Assembly: GCF_020832045.1 (NCBI RefSeq)
Contig: NZ_JAFIFK010000071.1
Location: forward strand, 30,638-94,637
From: Halomonas sp.
GTDB taxonomy: Bacteria; Pseudomonadota; Gammaproteobacteria; Pseudomonadales; Halomonadaceae
Length of the DNA stretch: 64,000 nt
Reading direction: 5' to 3'
Shown here: in pieces, positions 8,221 through 18,338 of the stretch
Layout: every line of letters starts with the position of its first letter
Position numbering within the stretch: position 1 is the stretch's first letter
Position numbers and translations under genes: made by a program
The notes under the pieces: generated by a model
What the model was told of the DNA's origin: nothing
Databases searched by the model: none
The model's input: the letters and a program-made list of their open reading frames with translations, nothing else

Positions 8221-8246
8221 CCCCCGCTGCCCAACGGCAGTGGGGG
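8221..8246 (+). terminator. Intra-operon hairpin between urtA and urtB
   Basis: An 11-bp stem with one G-T pair, CCCCCGCTGCC (8221-8231) and GGCAGTGGGGG (8236-8246), with a four-base loop sits 10 bases after the urtA stop. It lacks a T-run. Like the hairpin after tctC, it probably sets a higher level of binding protein than of permease. Confidence 0.55.
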
Positions 8247-8282
8247 AGCACGCCTTCTCTACCGATTCCGAGGAACGCTCCG

Positions 8283-9986
8283 ATGAGATATCCCCCCATG
8301 CTTGGGCCAGCGTCGGCCGGGGTGAGGGTCGGCACCGCTGCCGCCGGGAACGAACGAGCCTCCGAGACCCGTGGTTCGTGGCTGTTGGTACTCCTCCTGG
8401 CTCTCGCGCTGGCGCTCGGGCTGACACAGGCCGCTCCTGCCGTGGCGCAGAGCGAGCCGAACGGCGACGACGAAGTGGCCAACGAACTGCTCGAAGCGCT
8501 GGATGTCGCCTCCTTTCCCGCCAAGGGCGAGGCCATCGAGGCCATCGTGCTGAGCGAAGACCCACGCGCCCGCGACTGGCTCCAGGCACTGCTCGACGGT
8601 CGCCTTCAGCGCACCGATGAAGGCCGTTTCGTGGTGGTACTCGACAATACCGGCCGCGAGTGGCCGGTACAGGATGCCTTGAGCGGCGAGCCGTTGGGCG
8701 AGATGTCGCGTCGCGATCTTGACCGTATCGGCATCAACAACGCGCTGCGCAACCAGCTGCGCAGCGCCATTGCCGTGGTCGACCTCTACTCGTCTGATCT
8801 TGCTCTGCGTCGTGCCTCGGCTGAACGCCTGCTCGGCGAGGTCGATGCCGACTTGGCCGAACCTCTGGCCGCTGTGATTGAGGAAGAGCCGGATGCTCGG
8901 GTGCGTGAGCGCCTGATGCAAGCGCTTGCCATTCATCGTCTTGAGCAAGGCGAGATCGAGGCGGTAGCCGACCTGCGCGGCAGCTTGCACCCCCGCGTGC
9001 GAGTGGCCCTCAGCCGCGCCGCCAACGGCGACGAACCGCTCGTGGCCGACGCCGCACGTGAGGCGTTGAACAGCGTCGAGCAGATGCTCAAGGTCAACCG
9101 CGTCGTGGAGACCCTCTACTTCGGCCTGTCGCTGGGCTCGGTGCTGGTGCTGGCCGCCATCGGCCTGGCCATTACCTTTGGTGTAATGGGCGTGATCAAC
9201 ATGGCCCACGGCGAGCTGATCATGCTCGGCGCCTACACCACCTGGGCCATGCAGCAGCTGCTGCCCGGACAGCCGGGGTTGGCGTTGATTCTGGCGATTC
9301 CCGCCGGTTTCATGGTGGCGGCGTTGGCCGGTGTCGCTATCGAACGCGGTGTCATTCAGTTTCTCAAGGGGCGACCGCTGGAGACGCTGCTGGCCACTTT
9401 CGGTATCAGCTTGATCCTGCAGCAGCTGGTACGCACCGCCATCTCGCCGCTCAACCGGACCGTGATCACCCCGGAGTGGATGAGTGGTTCGATCGCCATC
9501 AACGATGCGCTGTCGCTGACGCTCAACCGTATGTACGTGCTCGGCTTCGCCCTGGTGGTGTTCGCTTCGTTGATGCTGATCATGCGCCGTACCCGGCTTG
9601 GCCTGGAGGTGCGCGCGGTGACTCAGAACCGCGCCATGGCGCGCTCCATGGGTATCCGCGCCACCCGGGTCGACATCATGACCTTCGCCTTGGGCTCCGG
9701 GGTGGCGGGGCTGGCCGGCGTCGCGCTTTCACAGCTCACCAATGTGGGCCCCAACCTGGGGCAGAACTACATCATCGATTCTTTCATGGTGGTGGTGTTC
9801 GGCGGAGTGGGCAACCTGTGGGGCACCCTGGTCGCGGGTCTCTCCCTCGGGGTGATAAATCAGGTGCTCGAGCCCTGGGCCGGTGCCGTGATGGCCAAGA
9901 TCATCGTGCTGGTGTTCATCATCCTGTTCATTCAGAAGCGCCCCCGCGGACTCTTTCCGCAGAAGGGCCGGGCGGCGGAGGGCTGA
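8283..9986 (+). CDS. urtB: Urea ABC transporter permease UrtB
   Basis: A 567-residue permease of the LivH type with the UrtB-specific N-terminal extension. A signal-like segment (about 32-55, ending AVAQ) is followed by a soluble helical domain (about 57-275) rich in Glu, Arg and Ala. The membrane part (about 278-560) includes FGVMGVINMAHGELIMLGAY and VVFGGVGNLWGTLVAG, both typical of urea and branched-chain amino acid permeases. It forms the transmembrane channel with UrtC. The first 30 residues before the signal segment are unusually long, so the true start could be internal. However, no better ribosome-binding site was found than the GAGG before the ATG at 8283. Confidence 0.93.
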   Translation: MRYPPMLGPASAGVRVGTAAAGNERASETRGSWLLVLLLALALALGLTQAAPAVAQSEPNGDDEVANELLEALDVASFPAKGEAIEAIVLSEDPRARDWLQALLDGRLQRTDEGRFVVVLDNTGREWPVQDALSGEPLGEMSRRDLDRIGINNALRNQLRSAIAVVDLYSSDLALRRASAERLLGEVDADLAEPLAAVIEEEPDARVRERLMQALAIHRLEQGEIEAVADLRGSLHPRVRVALSRAANGDEPLVADAAREALNSVEQMLKVNRVVETLYFGLSLGSVLVLAAIGLAITFGVMGVINMAHGELIMLGAYTTWAMQQLLPGQPGLALILAIPAGFMVAALAGVAIERGVIQFLKGRPLETLLATFGISLILQQLVRTAISPLNRTVITPEWMSGSIAINDALSLTLNRMYVLGFALVVFASLMLIMRRTRLGLEVRAVTQNRAMARSMGIRATRVDIMTFALGSGVAGLAGVALSQLTNVGPNLGQNYIIDSFMVVVFGGVGNLWGTLVAGLSLGVINQVLEPWAGAVMAKIIVLVFIILFIQKRPRGLFPQKGRAAEG

Positions 9987-9989
9987 TCC

Positions 9990-11132
9990 ATGGATTCTTC
10001 TCGACTCTGGTTATTGCGCCCCTTCGGCGAACGCTCGACGCTGATCTTTCTCGGTGTGCTGCTGGCTGCCATGACCCTGGTGACGCTGCTGCATGTGGCG
10101 GTGCCGCCTGGGCACCCGCTCTATGTCAGCGCTTATACCGTTAACTTGTTCGGCAAATACCTGAGCTATGCCTTGCTGGCGGTGGCGGTGGACTTGGTGT
10201 GGGGCTATCTGGGGATTCTCAGCCTCGGCCACGGCGCCTTCTTTGCGCTGGGCGGCTATGCCATGGGCATGTACCTGATGCGCCAGATCGGCGACCGTGG
10301 CGTCTACGGCCATCCGGTACTGCCCGACTTCATGGTGTTCCTCAACTGGGACAGCCTGCCGTGGTACTGGCTGGGCTTCGACATGGCCTGGTTCGCCTTT
10401 CTGATGGTACTGCTGGTGCCGGGAGCGCTGGCGCTGGTGTTCGGCTTTCTGGCATTCCGTTCACGAGTCACCGGGGTGTATCTCTCGATCATCACCCAGG
10501 CGCTGACCTTTGCCCTGATGCTGGCTTTCTTCCGCAACGAGATGGGTTTCGGCGGCAACAACGGGTTGACCGATTTTCGCGAAATTCTCGGCTTCAACCT
10601 GCGCAGCAGCGACACCCGGCTGGGCTTGTTCCTGGCTACTGGCGTAGCGCTGGCGCTGAGCTACGTGCTTTGCCGCGCCATCGTGACGAGCAAGCTGGGT
10701 CGGGTGTGCGTGGCGACCCGCGACGCCGAGGCGCGCACGCGCTTTCTCGGCTATCGGGTCGAACGCTTCCAGCTGTTCGTGTTCGTGGTGTCGGCCATGC
10801 TGGCAGGCCTGGCCGGTGCGCTTTACGTCCCCCAGGTGGGCATCATCAATCCCAGCGAATTCTCGCCGCTGTTCTCTATCGAGATCGTGCTGTGGGTGGC
10901 GCTCGGCGGGCGTGCCACGCTCTATGGGGCGGTGATCGGCGCCATTCTGGTCAACTACGCGAAGACCGTATTCACCGGGGCGATGCCGGATGCCTGGCTG
11001 TTCGCCCTGGGCGGGCTGTTCGTGCTGGTCACCGTGTTCCTGCCCAAGGGTGTGGCGGGGCTGCTGGCACTGCGGCTGAGACGGCGGCGCAACGGTAACG
11101 GTTCCCCCTCAGTCAAGGAGGCAGCGGCATGA
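9990..11132 (+). CDS. urtC: Urea ABC transporter permease UrtC
   Basis: A 380-residue LivM-type permease with about ten membrane helices. Signatures include DLVWGYLGILSLGHGAFFALGGYAMGMYL, RSRVTGVYLSIITQALTF, and the loop GGNNGLTDF that is well conserved in UrtC. EVVLW-type sequence near IEIVLWVALGGRATLYG marks the coupling-helix region that contacts the ATPases. The gene begins three bases after urtB and overlaps urtD by four bases (ATGA), so translation is probably coupled. With UrtB it makes the heterodimeric urea channel in the inner membrane. Confidence 0.95.
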   Translation: MDSSRLWLLRPFGERSTLIFLGVLLAAMTLVTLLHVAVPPGHPLYVSAYTVNLFGKYLSYALLAVAVDLVWGYLGILSLGHGAFFALGGYAMGMYLMRQIGDRGVYGHPVLPDFMVFLNWDSLPWYWLGFDMAWFAFLMVLLVPGALALVFGFLAFRSRVTGVYLSIITQALTFALMLAFFRNEMGFGGNNGLTDFREILGFNLRSSDTRLGLFLATGVALALSYVLCRAIVTSKLGRVCVATRDAEARTRFLGYRVERFQLFVFVVSAMLAGLAGALYVPQVGIINPSEFSPLFSIEIVLWVALGGRATLYGAVIGAILVNYAKTVFTGAMPDAWLFALGGLFVLVTVFLPKGVAGLLALRLRRRRNGNGSPSVKEAAA

Positions 11133-11968
11133 GTATTCTGCGTTCCCTGGCGCACCGCGACCGGGTCTTCGACTTTCTGGTGCCGGCGGCGTCCCCCGTC
11201 GATGTGCGCCACGGCCCGATCCTCTATCTCGAGGATGTGACCGTGAGCTTCGACGGCTTCAAGGCAATCAATAATCTCAACTTGACCATCGACGATGGCG
11301 AGCTGCGCTGCATCATCGGACCCAACGGCGCTGGCAAGACCACCATGATGGATATCATCACCGGCAAGACCCGACCGGATACCGGCTCGGTGTGGTTCGG
11401 CAGCCGTCACGACCTGCTGAGCATGAACGAGCCTGAAATCGCCAGTCTGGGCATCGGCCGCAAGTTTCAGAAGCCCACGGTGTTCGAGGCGCTGACGGTG
11501 TTCGAGAACCTGGAGCTGGCAATGGCCGCCGACAAGCGCATCCTGCCCACGCTCACAGCGCGCATGACCGGCGAGATCCGCGACCGTATCGAGGAAGTGT
11601 TGGTGGCTATCGGCCTGACCGAAATGCGTGGCCGCCCGGCCGGCATTCTCTCCCATGGCCAGAAACAGTGGTTGGAGATCGGCATGCTGCTGATGCAACG
11701 GCCGCGTCTGCTGCTGGTGGACGAGCCGGTGGCCGGCATGACCGAGCAGGAGATGGAGCGTACCGCCGAACTGCTCACCGGGCTTGCCGGTAAGCAGTCG
11801 GTGGTGGTGGTGGAGCATGACATGGGCTTCGTGCGCTCCATCGCACGCAAGGTGACGGTGCTGCACCAGGGCAGCGTACTGGCGGAAGGCAGCATGGATC
11901 AGGTCGCCAGCGACCCGCGTGTGGTCGAGGTCTATCTGGGTGCCGAAGCCGAGGAGGAGACGGTCTGA
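11129..11968 (+). CDS. urtD: Urea ABC transporter ATPase UrtD
   Basis: A 279-residue ABC ATPase of the LivG type. Walker A is GPNGAGKTT, the signature is LSHGQKQWLEIGMLL and Walker B is LLLVDEPVAGMT, followed by the switch His in VVVEHDMGFVR. The N-terminal 35 residues before the ATPase fold (beginning MSILRSLAHRDRVFDFLVP) are longer than in LivG and are typical of UrtD. It overlaps both neighbours, urtC by four bases and urtE by one, so the five genes form a tightly coupled operon. It powers urea import as a heterodimer with UrtE. Confidence 0.95.
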   Translation: MSILRSLAHRDRVFDFLVPAASPVDVRHGPILYLEDVTVSFDGFKAINNLNLTIDDGELRCIIGPNGAGKTTMMDIITGKTRPDTGSVWFGSRHDLLSMNEPEIASLGIGRKFQKPTVFEALTVFENLELAMAADKRILPTLTARMTGEIRDRIEEVLVAIGLTEMRGRPAGILSHGQKQWLEIGMLLMQRPRLLLVDEPVAGMTEQEMERTAELLTGLAGKQSVVVVEHDMGFVRSIARKVTVLHQGSVLAEGSMDQVASDPRVVEVYLGAEAEEETV

Positions 11969-12666
11969 TGCTCACGGTCGACAAGCTCAACCAGTACTAC
12001 GGCGAGAGCCATACCCTCTGGGACCTGGATCTCGACGTACCTGCGGGCCAGTGTACCTGCGTGATGGGGCGCAACGGAGTGGGCAAGACCACGCTGATGA
12101 AGGCCGTCATGGGGGAAGTGAAGGTGGCTGCCGGCAGCATCCGTTTTGCCGACGATGTGGAACTCACCAAGCGGCGTGTCGAGGATCGCTCCCGCCTGGG
12201 GATCGGCTACGTACCCCAGGGGCGGCAGATCTTCCCGCTGCTCACCGTGGAGGAGAACTTGCGCACCGGCCTGGCGGCCCGCGGTGACGGTCGTCGCAGC
12301 ATACCGGAACGCATATTTGAGCTCTTCCCGGTACTCGAGGAGATGAAGCGTCGCCGCGGCGGCGATCTTTCCGGGGGCCAGCAGCAGCAGCTTGCCATCG
12401 GTCGGGCGCTGGTGATCGAGCCGCGGCTGCTGATTCTCGATGAGCCGGGTGAGGGTATCCAGCCCAATATCGTGACCTTGATCGGCGAGGTGATTCGCAA
12501 GCTGATTGCGGAAGACGGACTCACCGTGCTGCTGGTGGAGCAAAAGCTGCCTTTCGCACGCAAGTATGCCGACCGCTTCGTGATCATGGATCGTGGTCGG
12601 CCGGTGGCCAAGGGTGAGATTGGCCAGCTCTCCGATGGGCTGATCAAGGAGCATCTGACCGTCTAG
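11968..12666 (+). CDS. urtE: Urea ABC transporter ATPase UrtE
   Basis: A 232-residue ABC ATPase of the LivF type. Walker A is GRNGVGKTT, the signature is LSGGQQQQLAIGRAL and Walker B is LLILDEPGEGIQPN. The N-terminal LNQYYGESHTLWDL is characteristic of UrtE. The GEGIQPN form after Walker B also distinguishes UrtE from amino-acid LivF. It pairs with UrtD. It is the last gene of the operon; the next 229 bases hold a second nitrogen-type control region before ureD. Confidence 0.95.
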   Translation: MLTVDKLNQYYGESHTLWDLDLDVPAGQCTCVMGRNGVGKTTLMKAVMGEVKVAAGSIRFADDVELTKRRVEDRSRLGIGYVPQGRQIFPLLTVEENLRTGLAARGDGRRSIPERIFELFPVLEEMKRRRGGDLSGGQQQQLAIGRALVIEPRLLILDEPGEGIQPNIVTLIGEVIRKLIAEDGLTVLLVEQKLPFARKYADRFVIMDRGRPVAKGEIGQLSDGLIKEHLTV

Positions 12667-12687
12667 TCAGCATACCTTTGCAACCGC

Positions 12688-12734
12688 TGCACCATGATGG
12701 TGAGCGGGCAGCCTTTGTGCACTGACTGGGTGCA
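12688..12734. promoter_or_regulatory. Two NtrC-like enhancer sites upstream of ureD
   Basis: Two 17-base elements fit TGCACYA-N3-TRGTGCA. At 12688-12704, TGCACCA-TGA-TGGTGAG has a perfect left half. At 12718-12734, TGCACTG-ACT-GGGTGCA has good halves on both sides. Their centres are 30 bases apart, roughly three helical turns. A further lone half-site, TGCACCA, occurs at 12750-12756. All lie about 90-155 bases upstream of a sigma-54 promoter. Confidence 0.68.
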
Positions 12735-12842
12735 TGTCAAGCCAGGGACTGCACCAGGATGAGCCGGCAGGCAATGCCCCCTGCTCAGTTTTAAGTGTAT
12801 AACCTGCTGTTTTCACGTCATTAAAAAACGGTCTCACCATTT

Positions 12843-12857
12843 TGGTACGACCTTTGC
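12843..12857 (+). promoter_or_regulatory. Sigma-54 promoter for the urease operon
   Basis: TGGTAC-G-ACCT-TTGC (12843-12857) matches the sigma-54 consensus at all key positions, with GG and GC separated by ten bases. Transcription would begin near 12869, some 27 bases before the ureD ATG. This placement also argues against translation starting at the TTG at 12842. Confidence 0.72.
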
Positions 12858-12895
12858 TCAAAGCACTGGTAACCACGCCAGGCCACGAGTATTCC

Positions 12896-13789
12896 ATGAC
12901 CGCTTTTGAGACAGCTGCCCTCGCCAAGCCACTGAAGGACTCCGGTCATCGCTTCGACGCCGACCGTCGCTGGGCGGCGGCGCTCGAGCTCGGCTTCGGC
13001 TCCCGGGACGGGGCCACGCGCCTGCTGCAGGCAAGGCACAGCGGTCCACTGCGGGTGCAACGGGCCTTCTATCCGGAAGGCCGGGGCGGCGCCTGCCACG
13101 TCTACATGCTGCATCCACCAGGTGGCCTGGTCAGCGGCGATGAGTTGAGTATCTCGATTGGGGTCGGAACGGACGCCCACGCACTGCTCACTACGCCCGC
13201 TGCAAACAAGCTCTATCGCGCCGACAGCCATGGCGTTGCCTGGTCCCAGCGTACGCAGCTGCGTGTGGCGCAGCGTGGCGTTCTCGAGTGGCTGCCCCAG
13301 GAAACCATCGCCTTCGACGGTTCGCGGGGCGAGCAGGAAACGCTGATCGAGCTGGACGAAGGTGCGCGCTGCCTGGGTTGGGAAGTGCTGGCGCTGGGCC
13401 GTCCAGCGAGCCGACTGCCTTATGTTTCAGGCCGTATCGATCAACGCTTTCGTTTGTTTCGTGCCGGCCGGCCGCTATGGCTGGAACGCCAGCCGCTCGA
13501 CCCCGAGCATCCACGTTTTACCGGCCGCTGGGGGCAGGGCGGCGCCAGTGTGCAGGCCACCCTGTGGGCCGTGGGGCTTACCGACGAGGCCGTGGCCGTC
13601 GAGGCGCTGCGTGAGGCGATCACGGCGAGCCAGCGTTGGGCGGTGACCGTTCGTCATGGTGTTCTGCTGCTGCGCTACCTGGGCCATGAGCGCAACGAGG
13701 CCTGGGCGATCTGCCGGCAGGCCTGGGAGTGCCTCAGACCTTTGCTAATCGGCGTGCCTGCCCACCCACCCCGTATCTGGTTCACCTGA
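12896..13789 (+). CDS. ureD: Urease accessory protein UreD
   Basis: A 297-residue UreD (UreH-type) protein. It binds urease apoprotein and, with UreF and UreG, forms the complex that loads nickel into the active site. Family features include GPLRVQRAFYPEG, HPPGGLVSGDELSI, LLTTPAANKLYRA and LEWLPQETIAFDG. The ATG at 12896 (protein MTAFETAAL) is chosen because the only longer option begins at a TTG inside the predicted sigma-54 promoter. The ribosome-binding site is weak. It is the first gene of ureDABC; ureA begins 18 bases downstream. Confidence 0.92.
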   Translation: MTAFETAALAKPLKDSGHRFDADRRWAAALELGFGSRDGATRLLQARHSGPLRVQRAFYPEGRGGACHVYMLHPPGGLVSGDELSISIGVGTDAHALLTTPAANKLYRADSHGVAWSQRTQLRVAQRGVLEWLPQETIAFDGSRGEQETLIELDEGARCLGWEVLALGRPASRLPYVSGRIDQRFRLFRAGRPLWLERQPLDPEHPRFTGRWGQGGASVQATLWAVGLTDEAVAVEALREAITASQRWAVTVRHGVLLLRYLGHERNEAWAICRQAWECLRPLLIGVPAHPPRIWFT

Positions 13790-13807
13790 CTCAACCAGGA
13801 GACACGC

Positions 13808-14110
13808 ATGGAACTGACCCCGAGAGACAAGGACAAGCTGCTGCTGTTCTCGGCCGCCCAACTGGCCGAGCGGCGCCGCGCCCGTGGTCTCAAGCTCAAC
13901 TATCCCGAAGCCGTGGCGCTGATCAGCTTCGAGATCATGGAAGGGGCCCGCGATGGTCGCAGCGTGGCTGAACTGATGAGCTACGGCCGCGAAATTCTCA
14001 CTCGCGACGACGTGATGGAAGGGGTGCCGGAGATGGTCGGTGAGGTTCAGGTCGAGGCGACCTTCCCGGACGGTACCAAGCTGGTCACCGTTCATTCGCC
14101 GATAGTGTAA
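13808..14110 (+). CDS. ureA: Urease gamma subunit UreA
   Basis: A 100-residue gamma subunit, exactly the normal length. Conserved segments include [43 protein letters not shown] and VTVHSPI at the C-terminus. It is one of the three structural chains of the (UreA-UreB-UreC)3 enzyme in the cytoplasm and stabilises the trimer rather than contributing catalytic residues. CAGGAG lies just upstream of the ATG. Its separation from ureB, eleven bases apart, is the three-subunit arrangement typical of proteobacteria. Confidence 0.97.
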   Translation: MELTPRDKDKLLLFSAAQLAERRRARGLKLNYPEAVALISFEIMEGARDGRSVAELMSYGREILTRDDVMEGVPEMVGEVQVEATFPDGTKLVTVHSPIV

Positions 14111-14121
14111 GGAGACGCCTG

Positions 14122-14438
14122 ATGATACCCGGTGAGTACCAGTTGCAAGACGGCGAGATCGAGCTTTGCGCCGGGCGCGAGCGGATCTCCGTCGAGGTCG
14201 CCAACACCGGCGACCGGCCGATTCAGGTTGGTTCCCATTACCACTTTGCCGAGACCAATCCGGCACTGGTCTTCGACCGTGCCAGGGTCCGGGGCTTTCG
14301 TCTGGACGTGGCAGCGGGCACGGCGATTCGTTTCGAGCCGGGCCAGACGCGGGAGGTCACGCTGATTCCTTTTGCCGGCACTCGCCATATCTATGGTTTT
14401 CGCGGTGACGTCATGGGCTCACTGGATGGGGGTGATGC

Positions 14439-14442
<4 letters not shown>
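14122..14442 (+). CDS. ureB: Urease beta subunit UreB
   Basis: A 106-residue beta subunit. Conserved motifs include [40 protein letters not shown] and [17 protein letters not shown]. UreB packs on the outside of the UreC chains and is required for assembly and nickel loading. AAGGAG precedes the ATG. The stop overlaps the ureC start by four bases (ATGA), so ureC translation is probably coupled to ureB. Confidence 0.97.
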
Positions 14443-16160
<1,718 letters not shown>

Positions 16161-16409
16161 TGGCCTTGAGGAAAGCGTCATGGTCGGAACCCCACGCTCG
16201 CCACGCCACGCGTCCGAAACCCTGGCATCCCGGTCGGACTCCCGCGGTCGGAAAGACGGCACATCCCTGTGCCGGCTTTCCTCGATCTTCTTCCCTGAAG
16301 ATCGACCGCGTCGTCTCGACCGGGCTGCCAGCGGGCGCGCGAGGTGGCTCGGTGGGGTCCGTCCTGTCGCTCGCGCGACCCAGGTCTTGAAAGCAACGAG
16401 GCAATAGCA
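16161..16409. other. Structured non-coding block between ureC and ureE
   Basis: The 249 bases between ureC and ureE hold no convincing gene. They contain several hairpins: CGGCACA/TGTGCCG (16257-16274), a perfect 9-bp stem TCGATCTTC/GAAGATCGA (16282-16305), and a nested GGGTC...GACCC around GTCGC-TCGC-GCGAC (16356-16380). The heptamer GGTCGGA occurs three times (16182, 16232, 16246). The small open frames here have Arg- and Ser-rich, low-complexity products, as expected of GC-rich non-coding DNA. It could be a dispersed intergenic repeat element or a processing/attenuation site. Confidence 0.5.
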
Positions 16410-16931
16410 ATGCTGAAACTGATCGAACGCCTGGGACCCATCGAGGCGAGCCAGGCCACCGACACCCTGACACTGCCCTATGAGCTGCGCATTCGTGGCA
16501 GGCTCAAGGCGACAAGCGACGCCGACCATGAGCTGGGACTGTTTCTCGACCGTGGCCCTGTGCTGCGCGACGGTGAGGGCCTGCGTGCCGAGAGCGGCGA
16601 GATCGTACGGATCAGGGCGGCCATCGAACCGGTGGTGACGGCCCGGATCGAAGCCGGCCTGCCGCTGGCGCGGCTCGCCTATCACCTGGGCAACCGGCAC
16701 GTTCAGCTGGCGCTGGGTGAGGACACCCATGGCAGCTACGTGCGCTTCCCCCCGGACCACGTGCTGGAGGAGTTGGCCGCGCTGCTGGGGGCCACTCTGG
16801 AACGGCACGAGGCCCCCTTCGACCCCGAGCCGGGCGCCTATAACCAGCTCGGTCGCACGCTTCCCCATTCACACGATCATGGGCACGCCCATGATCACGG
16901 TCACTACCATGGGCATCACCATGCCCACTGA
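16410..16931 (+). CDS. ureE: Urease nickel metallochaperone UreE
   Basis: A 173-residue UreE. The N-terminal peptide-binding domain (about 1-70) and the C-terminal metal-binding domain (about 75-145, with LARLAYHLGNRHVQL and the conserved His in GNRH) are followed by a tail in which 12 of the last 21 residues are His. The tail binds several nickel ions for delivery to the UreDFG-urease complex. The ATG at 16410, behind GAGG, gives the normal N-terminus. A longer in-frame reading that begins in the upstream non-coding block is rejected. It overlaps ureF by 11 bases with the chosen ureF start. Confidence 0.93.
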   Translation: MLKLIERLGPIEASQATDTLTLPYELRIRGRLKATSDADHELGLFLDRGPVLRDGEGLRAESGEIVRIRAAIEPVVTARIEAGLPLARLAYHLGNRHVQLALGEDTHGSYVRFPPDHVLEELAALLGATLERHEAPFDPEPGAYNQLGRTLPHSHDHGHAHDHGHYHGHHHAH

Positions 16932-17643
16932 GGCAACGCCGGTGAGTGGACTAGAGCAGGGTAGTGATCTGGCGCTGCTGGGGCTGCTGCAACTGGTCAG
17001 CCCGGCACTGCCGATCGGTGCCTTTGCCTTCTCCCAGGGACTAGAGAGCGCCTTCGAGCTTGGCTGGGCACATGACGAGACAAGCCTCGGTAGCTGGCTG
17101 GCAGGCGTACTCGACGACGGCCTGACCCGCTGCGAGCTGCCGGTGCTGGTGCGCCTGCAGCGGGCTTGGGCCGCAGGCGACGGCGAGGCGATAGCCCAGT
17201 GGGACTGCTGGCTTGCCGCCAACCGCGAGACGGCCGAGCTGGCTGCTGAGGACTCCCGCCTGGGCGCATCGCTGACCCGGCTGCTGGGCAGCCTGGGGCT
17301 GTTGCCCTCTGATTTATCGAGTGAGGCGCCCGCGCTGCCGGCCGGGGCGGGCTACGTGACCGTCTTCGCCTGGGCCGCCCAGGTGCGTGGGGTGGCGCCG
17401 CGTCAGGCCATGCTCGGGTTTGCCTGGGCCTGGCTCGAGAATCAACTGGCGGTAGCCTGCAAGGCGCTGCCGCTCGGTCATACCGCGGCCCAGCGTCTTG
17501 TCGAGCGGCTACGTCCGTCGCTGGTCGCCGCGGTAGACGAGGCGCTCGCACTCGAAGACGAAGAACTCGGGCCGGCGTTGCCGGGGCTGGCGTTGGCCAG
17601 CGCGCTGCATGAAACCCAATACTCACGCCTTTTTCGCAGCTAA
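16921..17643 (+). CDS. ureF: Urease accessory protein UreF
   Basis: A 240-residue, mainly helical UreF. Conserved features include [20 protein letters not shown] near the N-terminus, the LAANRET region and the C-terminal [13 protein letters not shown]. UreF bridges UreD and UreG and gates GTP-dependent nickel insertion. The start at 16921 (MPTEATP) falls inside the codons for the His-rich tail of UreE. ATG at 16909 and GTG at 16942 are alternatives. The frame remains open further upstream, but that part simply reads the ureE His codons out of frame. UreG starts 19 bases after the stop. Confidence 0.9.
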   Translation: MPTEATPVSGLEQGSDLALLGLLQLVSPALPIGAFAFSQGLESAFELGWAHDETSLGSWLAGVLDDGLTRCELPVLVRLQRAWAAGDGEAIAQWDCWLAANRETAELAAEDSRLGASLTRLLGSLGLLPSDLSSEAPALPAGAGYVTVFAWAAQVRGVAPRQAMLGFAWAWLENQLAVACKALPLGHTAAQRLVERLRPSLVAAVDEALALEDEELGPALPGLALASALHETQYSRLFRS

Positions 17644-17662
17644 TGAAATCCAGGAGGATGAA

Positions 17663-18301
17663 ATGACACATTGCCTACGCATCGGCGTCGGCGGCCCGGT
17701 GGGCTCCGGCAAGACGGCCCTGCTCAAGCAGCTTTGTCTGGCGCTGCGCGACCACTACGACATCGCTGTGGTCACCAATGACATCTACACCCGTGAGGAC
17801 GCCGATTTCCTGCTGCGTCACGAGGCGCTGCCGGCCGATCGTATCCTCGGCGTGGAGACGGGCGGCTGCCCGCATACGGCGATTCGTGAGGATGCCTCGA
17901 TGAATCTCGCCGCTATCGATGAGCTGCAGGAGCGCCACCCGGACCTCGAGCTGGTGTTGGTGGAGTCGGGCGGCGACAACCTCTCGGCCACTTTCAGTCC
18001 CGAACTTTCGGACCTGACGCTCTACGTGATCGACGTCTCGGCCGGCGACAAGATCCCGCGCAAAGGCGGGCCGGGGATAACCAAGTCGGACCTGTTGATC
18101 ATCAACAAGATCGACATCGCCGAGCAGGTCCACGCCTCACTCGAGGTGATGGAGCGCGACTCCAGGAAGATGCGCGGCGAGCGTCCGTTCGTTTTCACCA
18201 ACCTCTACGACGGTGTGGGGCTGGAGACGATCATCGAGTTCATTCTCGACCGCGGCATGCTGCCGGAGCGCCGGCCACAGGCCCAGCCAGCCAGTGCCTG
18301 A
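17663..18301 (+). CDS. ureG: Urease accessory GTPase UreG
   Basis: A 212-residue SIMIBI-class GTPase. The P-loop is [12 protein letters not shown] (about residues 10-21). The nickel-binding Cys-Pro-His motif appears in [11 protein letters not shown], the switch region in [11 protein letters not shown], and the guanine-specificity motif in INKIDIA. UreG hydrolyses GTP to drive nickel transfer from UreE into urease through UreF and UreD. AGGAGG five bases before the ATG at 17663 fixes the start; a longer in-frame reading into ureF has no support. The hupE-like nickel permease gene follows 37 bases later. Confidence 0.97.
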   Translation: MTHCLRIGVGGPVGSGKTALLKQLCLALRDHYDIAVVTNDIYTREDADFLLRHEALPADRILGVETGGCPHTAIREDASMNLAAIDELQERHPDLELVLVESGGDNLSATFSPELSDLTLYVIDVSAGDKIPRKGGPGITKSDLLIINKIDIAEQVHASLEVMERDSRKMRGERPFVFTNLYDGVGLETIIEFILDRGMLPERRPQAQPASA

Positions 18302-18338
18302 TAACCATTCGACTACTTTCGGCAAGGAGATCGCCATC

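Noticed and set aside
12842..12895. A TTG start at 12842 that would lengthen UreD by 18 residues
   Set aside because: The TTG falls inside the predicted sigma-54 promoter (12843-12857), so it would lie upstream of the transcript start, and it has no ribosome-binding site.
16178..16473. Small open frames within the ureC-ureE gap
   Set aside because: The products are Arg/Ser/Pro-rich without domains; no ribosome-binding site is well placed; the DNA is better explained by hairpins.
16717..16920. A UreF start far upstream, adding 68 residues
   Set aside because: That part is the ureE coding sequence read in another frame; the UreF family begins near residue 1 of the chosen start.
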